Assembly (NCBI GenBank): GCA_036557885.1
Contig: DATBGS010000024.1
Location: 86,569 to 150,568 of the forward strand
From: DATBGS01 sp036557885
GTDB lineage: Bacteria; Chloroflexota; Ktedonobacteria; Ktedonobacterales; DATBGS01
Direction of reading: 5' to 3'
DNA length: 64,000 nucleotides
Position numbers and translations under genes: made by a program
Shown: one piece after another, positions 1 through 8,834 of the stretch
Layout: every line of letters starts with the position of its first letter
How positions within the stretch are numbered: the first letter of the stretch is position 1
Notes under the pieces: generated by a model
The model's database searches: none
Told to the model about the DNA's origin: nothing
The model's input: only the letters and a program-made list of their open reading frames with translations

Positions 1-591
1 CTGGGCGGCGTGATTACGGCCATTATCGCGCTGATTGCGCCGTACTTCATCGTGCAGTTTTTGCGGCTGCCTGCTGAACTGGCGGGGCTGGTCTTTATTC
101 CGGCGGGGCTGGGGTTGGTACTGGGTTCCGCGCTGATGCCGCGTCTGCTGCGCGTCTTGCCCTATACGGGGGTGATTATCCTGGGCAGCGCGGTGATGGC
201 GATCAGCCCGGCTCTTCTGACGGGCGTGTATGTGGTGGCGCCGCTGCTGCATCCTGATCACTGGTGGCAGACCTGGCCGTATATCGGCATTATCTTGCTG
301 GTGATGTTACTGATGGGCCTGGCCGTTGATTGTGTGACGCTGCCCGCGCAGACACGCATGCAAGAGCGTACCTCTGATGAGGTGCGTGGGCGGATTCTGG
401 CGCTTCAGTTTTTGCTGCTCAATGGTTTCACCATCCCAACGGTGCTGTTGATGGGGCAACTGGCAGACCGCTTTGGGCTGGTGGCCGCGCTGAATGTGCT
501 GGCCGTGATCATTGCTGTCACCAGCTTTGGCAGCGTGTATTACGGAGTGTTTAGCCAGCGCCGCCGCAAGCAGCGGGCTGAGAAAAAATAA
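1..591 (+). CDS. MFS transporter, C-terminal part (cut by window edge)
   Basis: The reading frame is open from the first base, so the start lies outside the window. About 196 residues remain, with five to six hydrophobic segments, and a basic tail (SQRRRKQRAEKK) that would be cytoplasmic. The segment TRMQERTSDEVRGRILALQ followed by LADRFGLVAAL matches the cytoplasmic loop and late helices of major facilitator superfamily drug or metabolite exporters of the MFS_3/DHA type. Substrate cannot be told. It converges with the next gene with no spacer: its TAA ends at 591 and the neighbour's stop begins at 592. Confidence 0.75.
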   Translation: MGGVITAIIALIAPYFIVQFLRLPAELAGLVFIPAGLGLVLGSALMPRLLRVLPYTGVIILGSAVMAISPALLTGVYVVAPLLHPDHWWQTWPYIGIILLVMLLMGLAVDCVTLPAQTRMQERTSDEVRGRILALQFLLLNGFTIPTVLLMGQLADRFGLVAALNVLAVIIAVTSFGSVYYGVFSQRRRKQRAEKK

Positions 592-1833
592 TCAGGGCTG
601 CTGCCCGCTGACGACGGCGATTTCATCCTGCGGGGCAACCGGCAGGGTGGGCAGCGTGGTATGCGCCTGAGCATCCGCAGCCATGATTACGCCAAAACGC
701 CAGAGGAAGTGCCCTACTATCGTTCTGTTCTGGAGCAGTAGCAGGATGCAGCCTTCCACCCCATGATCCACGAGAGCGATGCTCTCCCAATCATCACCGT
801 TTCCAATGATGGTGCGAGATACCTGAAGTTGCAACAGGCTAGCGCCTGTTGCGCAGTTCAGCCCCGCCAATTGATCTCTCTCGCTAGGCGTGCCTGCAAC
901 CGATGTCTCGTGCCAGCCCTGCGTTTGGTCATAGGCAAGGTACAGGGTGATAAGCTGTGCATATGCGTAGGAGGTTTCGCTGACCGTCTCCCCTGTTGCT
1001 TTGGTAAAGCGCCAACTGAGCGCCACAGCAACATACATCTGCCAGAAGTTGCCGGTGGGAGCGGCAGGATTTTGTAATCCCGTAATATTGAAACAAAGGT
1101 AATTCTGGCATGTATACCCTAGCTGGATAAACGGCCCACTTGGGGCCGTTGTGGCAACAGCCTGGAGTGACGCTGAGGAACGCTGGGTGCTTATAACTCC
1201 AGCAGGCGTGACGCTGGTAGCGATATAGGATTTTGTTGGGACAGTGGTTTGCTGGCTAAATGTGGCGATCTGAGGAACCAGAGCGGTTACTTCTTCCTGC
1301 TGGTCTGGCGGCAGGTCGGCAAGAGAGAAAGTAATTCCTACCAAGATTCCGGGCTTTTTTCCTTCCAGGTCAATAAAGCCGCCTCCTTGGGTGCAGGAGC
1401 CGCCCATCCCAGGCGGAGGCGTAAACCTGGAGACACCAACCTGGCAGGCTCCAGGGCGAAACGGAGGCGCGTTAATAATCACCGTATAAGGCGGAAGGGT
1501 GCGCATGGGAACGGTCAAGGGGAGCGAGCCGCGCTGAAGCACGCCGTTGATCGTGACAGTGCCATAGCCAACGTTGCTGGTGATGAGCAGCGTGGGCGGC
1601 ACCTCTGTGGGCTGGACACGGGGAGCAGGTGGGGCGGGTACCTTGGGGAAGAACACACTCCAAAAGGCGGCCAGGGTGACGGCCCCGGCGAGCAGCGCCA
1701 GGCCAAGCTGCACCAAGCGCCTGCGGCGAGAGGGCGGGCGGTTCAGAACGCTTTCCACCTCGATGAGCGGCAGGCGCTCATCGGTGGCGTCTTCTTCGGA
1801 TAGCTCGGCTGAATCGTCTGGGTGCTGGTCCAT
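592..1833 (-). CDS. Single-pass membrane protein with extracytoplasmic PEGA-like domain, function unknown
   Basis: A 413-residue protein. I chose the ATG at 1833 because a purine-rich GAGAGCGAGG precedes it; an upstream in-frame start would add 28 unusual residues. Residues 1-45 are acidic and cytoplasmic, followed by a basic stop (PPSRRRR), one transmembrane helix (about 45-70), a Pro-rich linker, and a region with a TVTINGVLQRG-type motif resembling PEGA carbohydrate/surface domains. Several cysteines in the outer part (GACQVG, GGSCTQ, YTCQNYLCF) could form disulphides. I do not recognise a family by name; a surface-attached binding protein is a guess. Confidence 0.6.
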   Translation of the reverse strand: MDQHPDDSAELSEEDATDERLPLIEVESVLNRPPSRRRRLVQLGLALLAGAVTLAAFWSVFFPKVPAPPAPRVQPTEVPPTLLITSNVGYGTVTINGVLQRGSLPLTVPMRTLPPYTVIINAPPFRPGACQVGVSRFTPPPGMGGSCTQGGGFIDLEGKKPGILVGITFSLADLPPDQQEEVTALVPQIATFSQQTTVPTKSYIATSVTPAGVISTQRSSASLQAVATTAPSGPFIQLGYTCQNYLCFNITGLQNPAAPTGNFWQMYVAVALSWRFTKATGETVSETSYAYAQLITLYLAYDQTQGWHETSVAGTPSERDQLAGLNCATGASLLQLQVSRTIIGNGDDWESIALVDHGVEGCILLLLQNRTIVGHFLWRFGVIMAADAQAHTTLPTLPVAPQDEIAVVSGQQP

Positions 1834-1913
1834 GCAATCCTCGCTCTCCAGGGTAAAAAACGCTGCTCGCAGCATAGCAGAGCTAAGCGCGAGGATGCAA
1901 GGGATAAGGGATG

Positions 1914-1942
1914 GCACCGGCGCGATGGCCGGTGCTACAAGC
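1914..1942 (-). repeat. REP-like GTAG hairpin, variant copy
   Basis: Minus-strand copy of the family 1 repeat: GTAGCACCGGC, a short variant centre, then GCCGGTGC. It sits just 3' of proS in the gap to the next gene. The centre differs from the usual TCCCT core. Confidence 0.6.
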
Positions 1943-1944
1943 GA

Positions 1945-3402
1945 TCAATACGCTTTGGCGAAGATGGCCCACTTTGTGGCCGGGCGTTCACAGTAGAGGC
2001 ATGCGCCTTCCCCGCCGGGCTGGGCAAGCGGGATGTTGCGGATAGTGGCCTGGGTTTTGGCTTTGATCTGGGCCTCGCAGGTGGCATCGCCACACCACCA
2101 GGCTTCCACAAATCCCAGGTTAGCGCGATCTGCCATGCGTGCCTCAAGCTCGGCAAAAGTTTCGGCGCGAGAGGTGCGGCTCTGGCGGAACTCTAGTGCG
2201 CGGGTAAACAGGTTGCGTTGAATCTCCTCCAGCAACACTTTGGCGCGGGCGGCCACCTGATCTTGCGCAACCATTTCTTTGGCGCGGGGTTTCATGTCGC
2301 GCCGGACCAGGACGGCCTGATTATTTTGCACATCCCTGGGGCCAATCTCCAGGCGCAGCGGGACGCCGCGCAGTTCCCAGTCATTGTACTTGAAGCCGGG
2401 CGTTTCTTCGCGCCAATCCACATGGGTACGAATGCCCGCGTGACGCAGTTGCGCATCAAGCAGCAATGAAGCAGCAGCAACTACTTCGCGCTCGTGTTCC
2501 TTGCGCCAGATAGGGACGATGACCACCTGAATGGGCGCAACACGCGGGGGCATCTGGAGGCCCGCGTCATCGCCATGCACCATGATCACGCCGCCAATCA
2601 TGCGCGTGCTGGCGCCCCAACTGGTCGTCCAGGCGTATTTGCGCTGCCCATCCACGTCCTGAAACATGATCTCAAAGCTTTTGGCGAAGTTCTGCCCCAG
2701 ATTGTGCGAGGTGCCCGCCTGAAGCGCCTTGCCATCGCCCATCATGGCTTCCAGCGAGTAGGTGCGGGCGGCGCCTGCAAAGCGCTCGGCCTCGGTTTTC
2801 TGGCCGACGATGACCGGGATCGCCAGCTCGTTTTCGATGAAATCCTGATAGACATCTACCAGAATTTTCATGGTTTCGGCCTCGGCCTCTTCATCGGTGC
2901 GGTGGGCGGTATGGCCTTCCTGCCAGAGAAACTCTGAGGTGCGCAGGAAGGGGCGGGTGCGCTTCTCCCAGCGAACCACGTTGCCCCACTGATTATAGAG
3001 CAGGGGCAGGTCGCGGTAGGATTGCACCCATCTGGCGTAGGTGTGGCCGATGATGGTTTCTGAGGTGGGGCGAATTGCCAGGCGCTCGGTCAGTTCTTCG
3101 CCGCCGCCATACGTGACCCAGGCAACCTCCGGGGCAAAGCCTTCAACGTGCTTGGCTTCGCGCTGCAAAAAACTTTCGGGGATGAAAAGCGGAAAATAAA
3201 AGTTCTGGTGCCCTGTCGCTTTGATACGATCATCAAGCGAGCGCTGGATATTCTCCCAGAGGGCGTAGCCGTAGGGCCGAATAATCATGCAGCCGCGCAC
3301 CGGCGAATCTTCTGCCAGTTGCGCCTTGCGAATGACATCGAGATACCATTGCGAAAAGTCGTCTTTATCTGCCAGGTCTTCTACATAGCGGTCTTCGGTC
3401 AT
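1945..3402 (-). CDS. proS: Prolyl-tRNA synthetase, eukaryote/archaeal-like (type 3) form
   Basis: A 485-residue class II aminoacyl-tRNA synthetase that charges tRNA-Pro with proline in the cytoplasm. Motif 2 and flanking sequence are clear (RPTSETIIGHTYARW about 112-126, then RWEKRTRPFLRTSEFLWQEGHTAH). The anticodon-binding domain follows (APIQVVIVPI about 290). The C-terminal zinc-binding extension ends in aromatic Tyr; it carries WCGDATCEAQ and ACLYCERPA, four cysteines suited to a metal site. This domain order and length are those of the type 3 ProRS, not the editing-domain E. coli type, and fit Chloroflexota, Thermus and some Firmicutes. The ATG is followed directly by TEDRYVEDL. No T-box-like leader was seen upstream. 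Confidence 0.95.
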   Translation of the reverse strand: MTEDRYVEDLADKDDFSQWYLDVIRKAQLAEDSPVRGCMIIRPYGYALWENIQRSLDDRIKATGHQNFYFPLFIPESFLQREAKHVEGFAPEVAWVTYGGGEELTERLAIRPTSETIIGHTYARWVQSYRDLPLLYNQWGNVVRWEKRTRPFLRTSEFLWQEGHTAHRTDEEAEAETMKILVDVYQDFIENELAIPVIVGQKTEAERFAGAARTYSLEAMMGDGKALQAGTSHNLGQNFAKSFEIMFQDVDGQRKYAWTTSWGASTRMIGGVIMVHGDDAGLQMPPRVAPIQVVIVPIWRKEHEREVVAAASLLLDAQLRHAGIRTHVDWREETPGFKYNDWELRGVPLRLEIGPRDVQNNQAVLVRRDMKPRAKEMVAQDQVAARAKVLLEEIQRNLFTRALEFRQSRTSRAETFAELEARMADRANLGFVEAWWCGDATCEAQIKAKTQATIRNIPLAQPGGEGACLYCERPATKWAIFAKAY

Positions 3403-3532
3403 AAAGACTCCTGATGGTCGAAATTTACGACAAAAAATGCTTTCGTTTATTGTACGACATGAAGGCCACCGTATATGGGCTGAAGCGGTCTGGTAAGATA
3501 TGTTCAGGAGATGCTACGACACCGAGGTCATC

Positions 3533-4153
3533 ATGGAAAGTGGAGCAGCCAGGCCATCAGCAACGCGCAATCAAGGGTGCATACTGGCAGCGGGCGTTCT
3601 GCTGCTGACGTGTGTTCTGCTTGTGGTAGTGCCAGCCATTTACGGGTTCGCGCATTATCGGGCGGCGCAAATCTATTCTGGTGATCTCCCTGTTTCCAAT
3701 CAAGCTACCACGATACCCACACAGCGCCCCGATACCTATACGCTGACGCTTCAGCCACAAGTCAGCCAGCCGGGAGGCGTCACCGCTGGTTTTACGGTGA
3801 CTGATAATTTCGGGCGCGTCCTGGCCGCCAGCACCGACTTTTACAGCACAGGCTGCCCACCCGGTAGCCCTGCCACGCAAACCTGCCCGGCCCAGAGCCG
3901 CGATTTTACCTTTCACAATGCGCTGGGCGGGCCGGTCAAGTTGGTCGTTGAAGCCACCCAGCCCGACATCAGCATCGGCGTGCAGGTGCGCGATGAGGAT
4001 GCGGGCGGCATTTTTGCCAGCGGCTCGCTGCTGGTGTTTGGGGCGGTGCTCGGCTGCGGCTCGCTGCTGTGGGTGGTGTGCGCGGTGATTGTGGGAGTCG
4101 TCTATAGACGCATGCAGCAGGGCCAGCGGCAGGCCAAAAGGACAACCTCCTAG
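3533..4153 (+). CDS. Small membrane-anchored protein, two transmembrane helices, unknown function
   Basis: A 206-residue protein. The ATG at 3533 follows GAGGT at good spacing; an upstream in-frame ATG at 3500 has no ribosome site. Residues about 14-38 form an N-terminal helix, residues 45-150 are an extracytoplasmic beta-rich domain with one CPPGSPATQTC cysteine pair, and residues about 160-190 form a second helix before a basic tail. One base separates it from the downstream phosphatidyltransferase gene, so the two are probably cotranscribed. No family recognised. Confidence 0.6.
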   Translation: MESGAARPSATRNQGCILAAGVLLLTCVLLVVVPAIYGFAHYRAAQIYSGDLPVSNQATTIPTQRPDTYTLTLQPQVSQPGGVTAGFTVTDNFGRVLAASTDFYSTGCPPGSPATQTCPAQSRDFTFHNALGGPVKLVVEATQPDISIGVQVRDEDAGGIFASGSLLVFGAVLGCGSLLWVVCAVIVGVVYRRMQQGQRQAKRTTS

Positions 4154-4154
4154 C

Positions 4155-5075
4155 GTGAAACCAGCAGCGCAAACATCCGAGCCAACGCCACACACGCCAG
4201 CGGGGAACGAGCGCAGCGAGTTTGTGGTGATGCTGCTGGCTGCCCTGCAACGGGGCCGCTACACGCCGCGTGCCTGGGGGCGCTTTTTCGCAGATTCCTG
4301 GCGGAAATCGCGGCAGACGGCGAAAGCGCATCCGTCGCTGGCACGCTCCTGGGCGCGGGTGTCAGTGGGCATGGGGCTGCTGGGGCTGGCGGGTTGGGCG
4401 GTGATCTGGCTGGTGGAAGGGCAGCAAGTGGCGCTGCGTGTCCTGCCGACGCTCGCACTGTGCCTGATCGTTCAGCAAAGCGATGTGTTTGTACATCTGG
4501 GGCTGAACCGCGCCCCGGATGGGCGCTTGCGCGGGCGTTTGGGCCTCCCCACGACACTCACGCTCATACGCGGGACGCTGGCCGGGCTGCTGGTAGCGCA
4601 TCTGCTGCGCGGCGTGGTCCCGCCGCCCGCGCTGACGCTTGGCCTGTACCTGCCTGGCGTTGCGACTGATCTGCTGGATGGCCCGCTTGCGCGGCGCACC
4701 AGCTGGACAACGCGCCTGGGCGGTTACCTGGATGGAGAGGCCGATTTTTATCTCTTCGCTTCGGTGACGCTCTGCACGTGGCTGGCGGGGCGGCTGCCAG
4801 GATGGTTTGCGTTAGCAATGCTGCTGAGGTTCGTTATAGTGATAGCAGGCGCGATCTTCAGCTACTTCGTCGCCATTCGGCAGGTGGACTTTCGCCACAC
4901 GATCTGGGGGCGACTTACTGGGACAGGTCAGGCGTTGTGTCTGATTGTGGCGCTGCTGCCAATTTCGCCTGGGCTGGCATCAGGTCTGCTGCCGCTGCTG
5001 TTGGTAACGTTGGCACTGGCGGTATTGGCGCCGATCATGGGCGTGCGTCAGCAGCTTCGTTTCTGGAAATTGTAA
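4155..5075 (+). CDS. CDP-alcohol phosphatidyltransferase family membrane enzyme
   Basis: A 306-residue integral membrane protein. The family signature DG-x2-AR-x8-G-x3-D-x3-D is complete in the segment DGPLARRTSWTTRLGGYLDG followed by EAD (about residues 175-198). This site binds divalent metal and the CDP-activated lipid and transfers a phosphatidyl or related group to an alcohol in phospholipid synthesis. The acceptor alcohol cannot be read from sequence. Six or more hydrophobic helices surround the motif. The N-terminal 60 residues are a basic cytoplasmic extension. The GTG at 4155 is one base after the stop of the upstream gene; an ATG at 4230 is an alternative start. Confidence 0.85.
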   Translation: MKPAAQTSEPTPHTPAGNERSEFVVMLLAALQRGRYTPRAWGRFFADSWRKSRQTAKAHPSLARSWARVSVGMGLLGLAGWAVIWLVEGQQVALRVLPTLALCLIVQQSDVFVHLGLNRAPDGRLRGRLGLPTTLTLIRGTLAGLLVAHLLRGVVPPPALTLGLYLPGVATDLLDGPLARRTSWTTRLGGYLDGEADFYLFASVTLCTWLAGRLPGWFALAMLLRFVIVIAGAIFSYFVAIRQVDFRHTIWGRLTGTGQALCLIVALLPISPGLASGLLPLLLVTLALAVLAPIMGVRQQLRFWKL

Positions 5076-5160
5076 AAGCAACACGGCTTCTGTTTACATT
5101 CGTCCACAAGATCACGCCAAAGTTTCTCTTCTCAGTTACTCCCCAAAAGTACCGGCCCTA

Positions 5161-5190
5161 TTGACAAAGCTCATCCTTTCCTGTTAAAAT
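5161..5190 (+). promoter_or_regulatory. Sigma-70-type promoter of the sedolisin gene
   Basis: TTGACA at 5161-5166 (perfect -35) and TAAAAT at 5185-5190 (one mismatch to TATAAT) with an 18-base spacer. The expected start near 5197 leaves about 110 bases of leader before the ATG at 5307. It is the best promoter match in this part of the window. Confidence 0.7.
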
Positions 5191-5306
5191 GGGTTACCAG
5201 GCAGGCATGTGCCCTTTTGCTTGATTGTTCACTGCCAGGGTCATTTCTACCTTACTAGCCATTGGTTTGCGGGGGCACAAGTACATGTAATGCAAGGAAG
5301 AAACGA

Positions 5307-8300
5307 ATGAGCGTAAAACTTTCCCGTAAGTGGACCATCCCCTCGGTCGTGTTTCTTGTATTGCTCTTAATAAGTATGTTGGTGGCTGCGCGAGTGTTGG
5401 CCGGGTCTGCCGCCCCCCAGGGGCGCAACACCCTTCCAGGCCATCTTGTCCCCGCGCTCAAGGGAGCCGCACCACTGCAAGCTGCTAACACGCAGCAATC
5501 GCTCAATCTAGTTATCAGTCTGCAACTTTCTAATCCTAGCGGGCTACAGGCGCTCATCGCTGCGCAGAATGATGCGCATTCTTCGCTTTATCATCAGTAC
5601 CTCACTTCAGAGCAATTTCTCTCTAATTTTGCCCCCTCGCAGGCAAAGGTGAATGCAGTTGTCAGTTTCCTGAGCAGCCAGGGCTTGAAGGTGCAATCTG
5701 TCGCCGCAAACCGGCTGACCATTGATGCCACCGGCACGATGGCTGCGGCTGAGCATGCGTTCAATGTGCAAATTGCCAATTATAACTACCAGGGCCATGT
5801 AGTCTACGCGCCTACATCTGAACCTTCTGTTCCTGCTTCATTGGCTGGCACGATTCTTAACATTGCCGGACTTGATAATGTTTCACAGCCGCATCACTCA
5901 AGCCTCTTAGCGAGCGGCAAGAGTGCAGCCAAAAAGCCCGGCCTGGGGCCAAACGGTGGCTTTACCCCATCCGAGATTCGCACAGCGTATGATATGAATC
6001 CGCTGATCGGGCTTTCGGATGGCACCGGCCAGAATATTGCCATCGTCGAACTGGATGGATATATTCCCAACGATGTCAACACGTATCTGAATAATTACAG
6101 CCTTGGCTCGCCCAAGTACACGAACATCCTGGTGGATGGCGCAACCAACACTCCAGGAGTTCAAGGGGCCGAGGCGGACCTCGATCTGGAGGTGGTCTCA
6201 GCCGTTGCACCAGGCGCCACTCAGCGCGTATACATTGGCCCTAATACGTTCCAGGGGTTCATTGATGTCTTCAACAGAATTGTTTCAGACAACATCGCCA
6301 AAGTAGTCAGCAATAGCTGGGGACTCTGTGAATCCGCAGCCGGCAACTCTACCATGCAAGCGTTTCACAACGTGTTTTCCGCAGGCGTAGCGCAAGGGCA
6401 GGCGTTCTTTAGCTCCACAGGTGATGCTGGCGCCTACGATTGCGGGACTACCACCCTGGCGGTAGATTATCCTGGCTCTGACCCGAACGTGGTGGGCGTA
6501 GGTGGTACCTCGCTTTTCACCACTGCTGGCGGCGTCTATAGCAGCGAAACTGCCTGGTCTTGCCCCGGCTGTACTGGACCTGGTTTGCCGCTCAATGGTC
6601 TAGGGACTGGTGGTGGCCTTAGTTCATTCTGGGCACAACCTGCCTATCAGACTGGCCCTGGAATCAGCAACCAGCTTACAAATGGCAAGCGAGCGGTGCC
6701 TGATGTCTCGATAGACGGCGACCCCCAGACAGGGCTTTCTGTCTACTGTACTATCACCGCGTCGTTTTGTATCGGCTGGGATGTGTTCGGTGGCACCAGC
6801 GTCTCCTCACAACTCTGGGCAGGCATTGCCGTAGACATCAACGGATACCTGGCCGCGAGCAATCAACCCACGCTGGGCAGCGCGAGCGCAGCCCTGTACC
6901 ATCTGTTTAACACCGCGCAAGTCTTCCCCGCTTACCACGACATCACCAGCGGGAATAACCTCTTCTATCCAGCAACTGCCAACTATGACCTGGCTTCTGG
7001 CATCGGCACACCGGATGTCTGGAACCTGGCACGCGACCTGAGCGCTGGCAAGCCGGTTGCCCTGCCGCATGCCATCAACCTGATTACCACGCCAGGAGTC
7101 AACCCGGCCCCGCAGGTCATCACCCTGGTGAATACCGGGGCAAGCACCTTCAACTGGAATCTGACACAAACCGGGTCGCAGGGGATTACGCCCAACCAAA
7201 CCAGCAACAGCATTGCATCGGGTCTGACCCAGCAAATTACCGTCTCCTTTAACGTTGGCAACTCGGCCCAGGCGCTTTCAGCCACGCTGACGATCAACGA
7301 CAACAGCGCGGTTGCCCCGCCAATTATCATTCCCGTGACGGTGGTGGCAGCCAACGTTTCCAAGACGTGGTACTTTGCCGAAGGGTTCACGGGCGGCTCG
7401 TTCACCGAGTTCCTGACGCTCGCCAACCCCAACACTGTCTCAGCTAATGTCCAGGTGCAATACTTCCTGGGCACCGGCCAGGTCGTGCCGCAAAGCGTCA
7501 TCGTCCCCGCCAACTCGCGTGGCACGATCCGGGTGAATGACATCGTTCCCAATCAGAACGTTTCGGTGGTAGTGAACTCTGATCAGCCCATCGTAGCGGA
7601 GCGGCCCATCTACTTCACCTACACCAGCATCGCAAACCACCCGATTCCAGGTGGCAGCGATGTGCTGGGGGCCACCAGTCTGAGCCAGCAGTTTGACTTT
7701 GGCTATCTGGATACCACCAGCTTGCATGACACCTTCCTGACCATTCTGAACCAAAATACTCTCGATATGAACGTCACTATCACCTACTTTGCAGCCTCCA
7801 CTGGTACCCCAACGATCATCCATCACACGGTGCCAGCCAAAAGCCGGGGCACGGTGAAGGTCAACAACGAAGGGTTGCCTGCTGGCGTCTACAGCGCGTT
7901 GGTGACGCTAGACCAGCCTGGGCTGGTGGAACGCCCGATGTATCTGGTGGATAGCACCACCCACTTCACCGGCTCGGCTGATGTGGTGGGCGTGACGAAT
8001 CCGCTGACGGATTGGGATTTCGCTGAGGGCTTCACCGCCAGCACTTTTAACGAGCGCTACATCCTCTCGAATCCCAGTACTACAAACACCGCGCATGCCA
8101 CTGTGATCTTCTTCCTGAGCAGCGGCTCGCCGGTAAGTGTGCCCGTAACGTTAGCCCCTGGTGCACAGCAAACAGTGAATGCGAATGCTGCGCTGGGCAG
8201 TAACAATGTGAATAACAGCGCGCATGTCAATTCCGACCAGCCCATCCTGGCGGAGCGCTTCATGAGCTTCGATTTCCGGGGCACGGTTCCTGGCGAGACG

Positions 8301-8648
8301 GATGTGCTGGGAGCAGGGACGCCTTCCAACCTGTTCTTCTTTGCCGAGGGCTTTACCGGCTCAGGCTTCAACGAGTTCTTGACGATTGAGAATCCCGACG
8401 CGACCAACACGGCCACCGTGCAGGTGACGTTCTTGCCCGCCGACGGAAGCCCAGCCGTTGTGAAGTTCTTCACGGTGGCGCCCAGCAGCCGGTTTACCCT
8501 GGATACCAGCACCATCACGGAGGTCAAAGGCACGTCCTTCTCGATGGTGGTGGAATCCAATGTGGCAATTGTGGCTGAGCGGCCTATGTACTTCACCTTC
8601 CCGCCAAACCAGACGGGCGGCTCTGATGTCATCGGCTACCAACCATAA
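5307..8648 (+). CDS. Secreted sedolisin (S53) serine-carboxyl protease with four C-terminal repeats
   Basis: A 1113-residue preproprotein. Signal sequence or anchor at residues 8-34. The pro-kumamolisin activation domain follows (about 45-190). The catalytic domain (about 215-590) has the S53 signatures: EADLD carrying the Glu and Asp of the triad (about 288-292), SNSWG, SSTGDAG with the oxyanion Asp (about 370), GGTSVSS with the nucleophilic Ser (near 497), and a calcium site DITSG...YDLASGIGTPD at its end. These enzymes are acid-active endopeptidases secreted as zymogens. After an Ig-like linker come four repeats of about 107 residues, each beginning near FAEGF (or a degenerate form) and ending near ERPMYF..GGSDVLG. 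ATG at 5307 follows AAGGAAG. Own promoter and terminator make it a monocistronic unit. Confidence 0.93.
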   Translation: MSVKLSRKWTIPSVVFLVLLLISMLVAARVLAGSAAPQGRNTLPGHLVPALKGAAPLQAANTQQSLNLVISLQLSNPSGLQALIAAQNDAHSSLYHQYLTSEQFLSNFAPSQAKVNAVVSFLSSQGLKVQSVAANRLTIDATGTMAAAEHAFNVQIANYNYQGHVVYAPTSEPSVPASLAGTILNIAGLDNVSQPHHSSLLASGKSAAKKPGLGPNGGFTPSEIRTAYDMNPLIGLSDGTGQNIAIVELDGYIPNDVNTYLNNYSLGSPKYTNILVDGATNTPGVQGAEADLDLEVVSAVAPGATQRVYIGPNTFQGFIDVFNRIVSDNIAKVVSNSWGLCESAAGNSTMQAFHNVFSAGVAQGQAFFSSTGDAGAYDCGTTTLAVDYPGSDPNVVGVGGTSLFTTAGGVYSSETAWSCPGCTGPGLPLNGLGTGGGLSSFWAQPAYQTGPGISNQLTNGKRAVPDVSIDGDPQTGLSVYCTITASFCIGWDVFGGTSVSSQLWAGIAVDINGYLAASNQPTLGSASAALYHLFNTAQVFPAYHDITSGNNLFYPATANYDLASGIGTPDVWNLARDLSAGKPVALPHAINLITTPGVNPAPQVITLVNTGASTFNWNLTQTGSQGITPNQTSNSIASGLTQQITVSFNVGNSAQALSATLTINDNSAVAPPIIIPVTVVAANVSKTWYFAEGFTGGSFTEFLTLANPNTVSANVQVQYFLGTGQVVPQSVIVPANSRGTIRVNDIVPNQNVSVVVNSDQPIVAERPIYFTYTSIANHPIPGGSDVLGATSLSQQFDFGYLDTTSLHDTFLTILNQNTLDMNVTITYFAASTGTPTIIHHTVPAKSRGTVKVNNEGLPAGVYSALVTLDQPGLVERPMYLVDSTTHFTGSADVVGVTNPLTDWDFAEGFTASTFNERYILSNPSTTNTAHATVIFFLSSGSPVSVPVTLAPGAQQTVNANAALGSNNVNNSAHVNSDQPILAERFMSFDFRGTVPGETDVLGAGTPSNLFFFAEGFTGSGFNEFLTIENPDATNTATVQVTFLPADGSPAVVKFFTVAPSSRFTLDTSTITEVKGTSFSMVVESNVAIVAERPMYFTFPPNQTGGSDVIGYQP

Positions 8649-8714
8649 GCTCTGCCACTATCCCTGGAAAGGATAGGTGGCTGAGGCGACAAACAACGAC
8701 TATCTCTTTCGCAA

Positions 8715-8757
8715 GCGAGGAGCGCGGGTGGTATCACCCGCGCTCCTCGCAGCTTTT
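8715..8757 (+). terminator. Rho-independent terminator after sedolisin gene
   Basis: Perfect 16-bp stem (8715-8730 with 8735-8750), four-base loop GTAT, followed by AGC and a run of six T. Textbook intrinsic terminator 66 bases after the stop codon. Confidence 0.93.
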
Positions 8758-8773
8758 TTGCAAGGGGGTGTCC

Positions 8774-8803
8774 TTGACGAACGCGCACTGAAGTTGCTAT
8801 AAC
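8774..8803 (+). promoter_or_regulatory. Promoter of the amidohydrolase gene
   Basis: TTGACG at 8774-8779 and TATAAC at 8798-8803, 18-base spacer, directly after the previous terminator. The start codon at 8835 is 32 bases downstream of the -10, giving a short leader with an AAGGAG ribosome site. Confidence 0.65.
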
Positions 8804-8834
8804 AAAGCCAACCATCAATAAAGGAGCCTCATCC

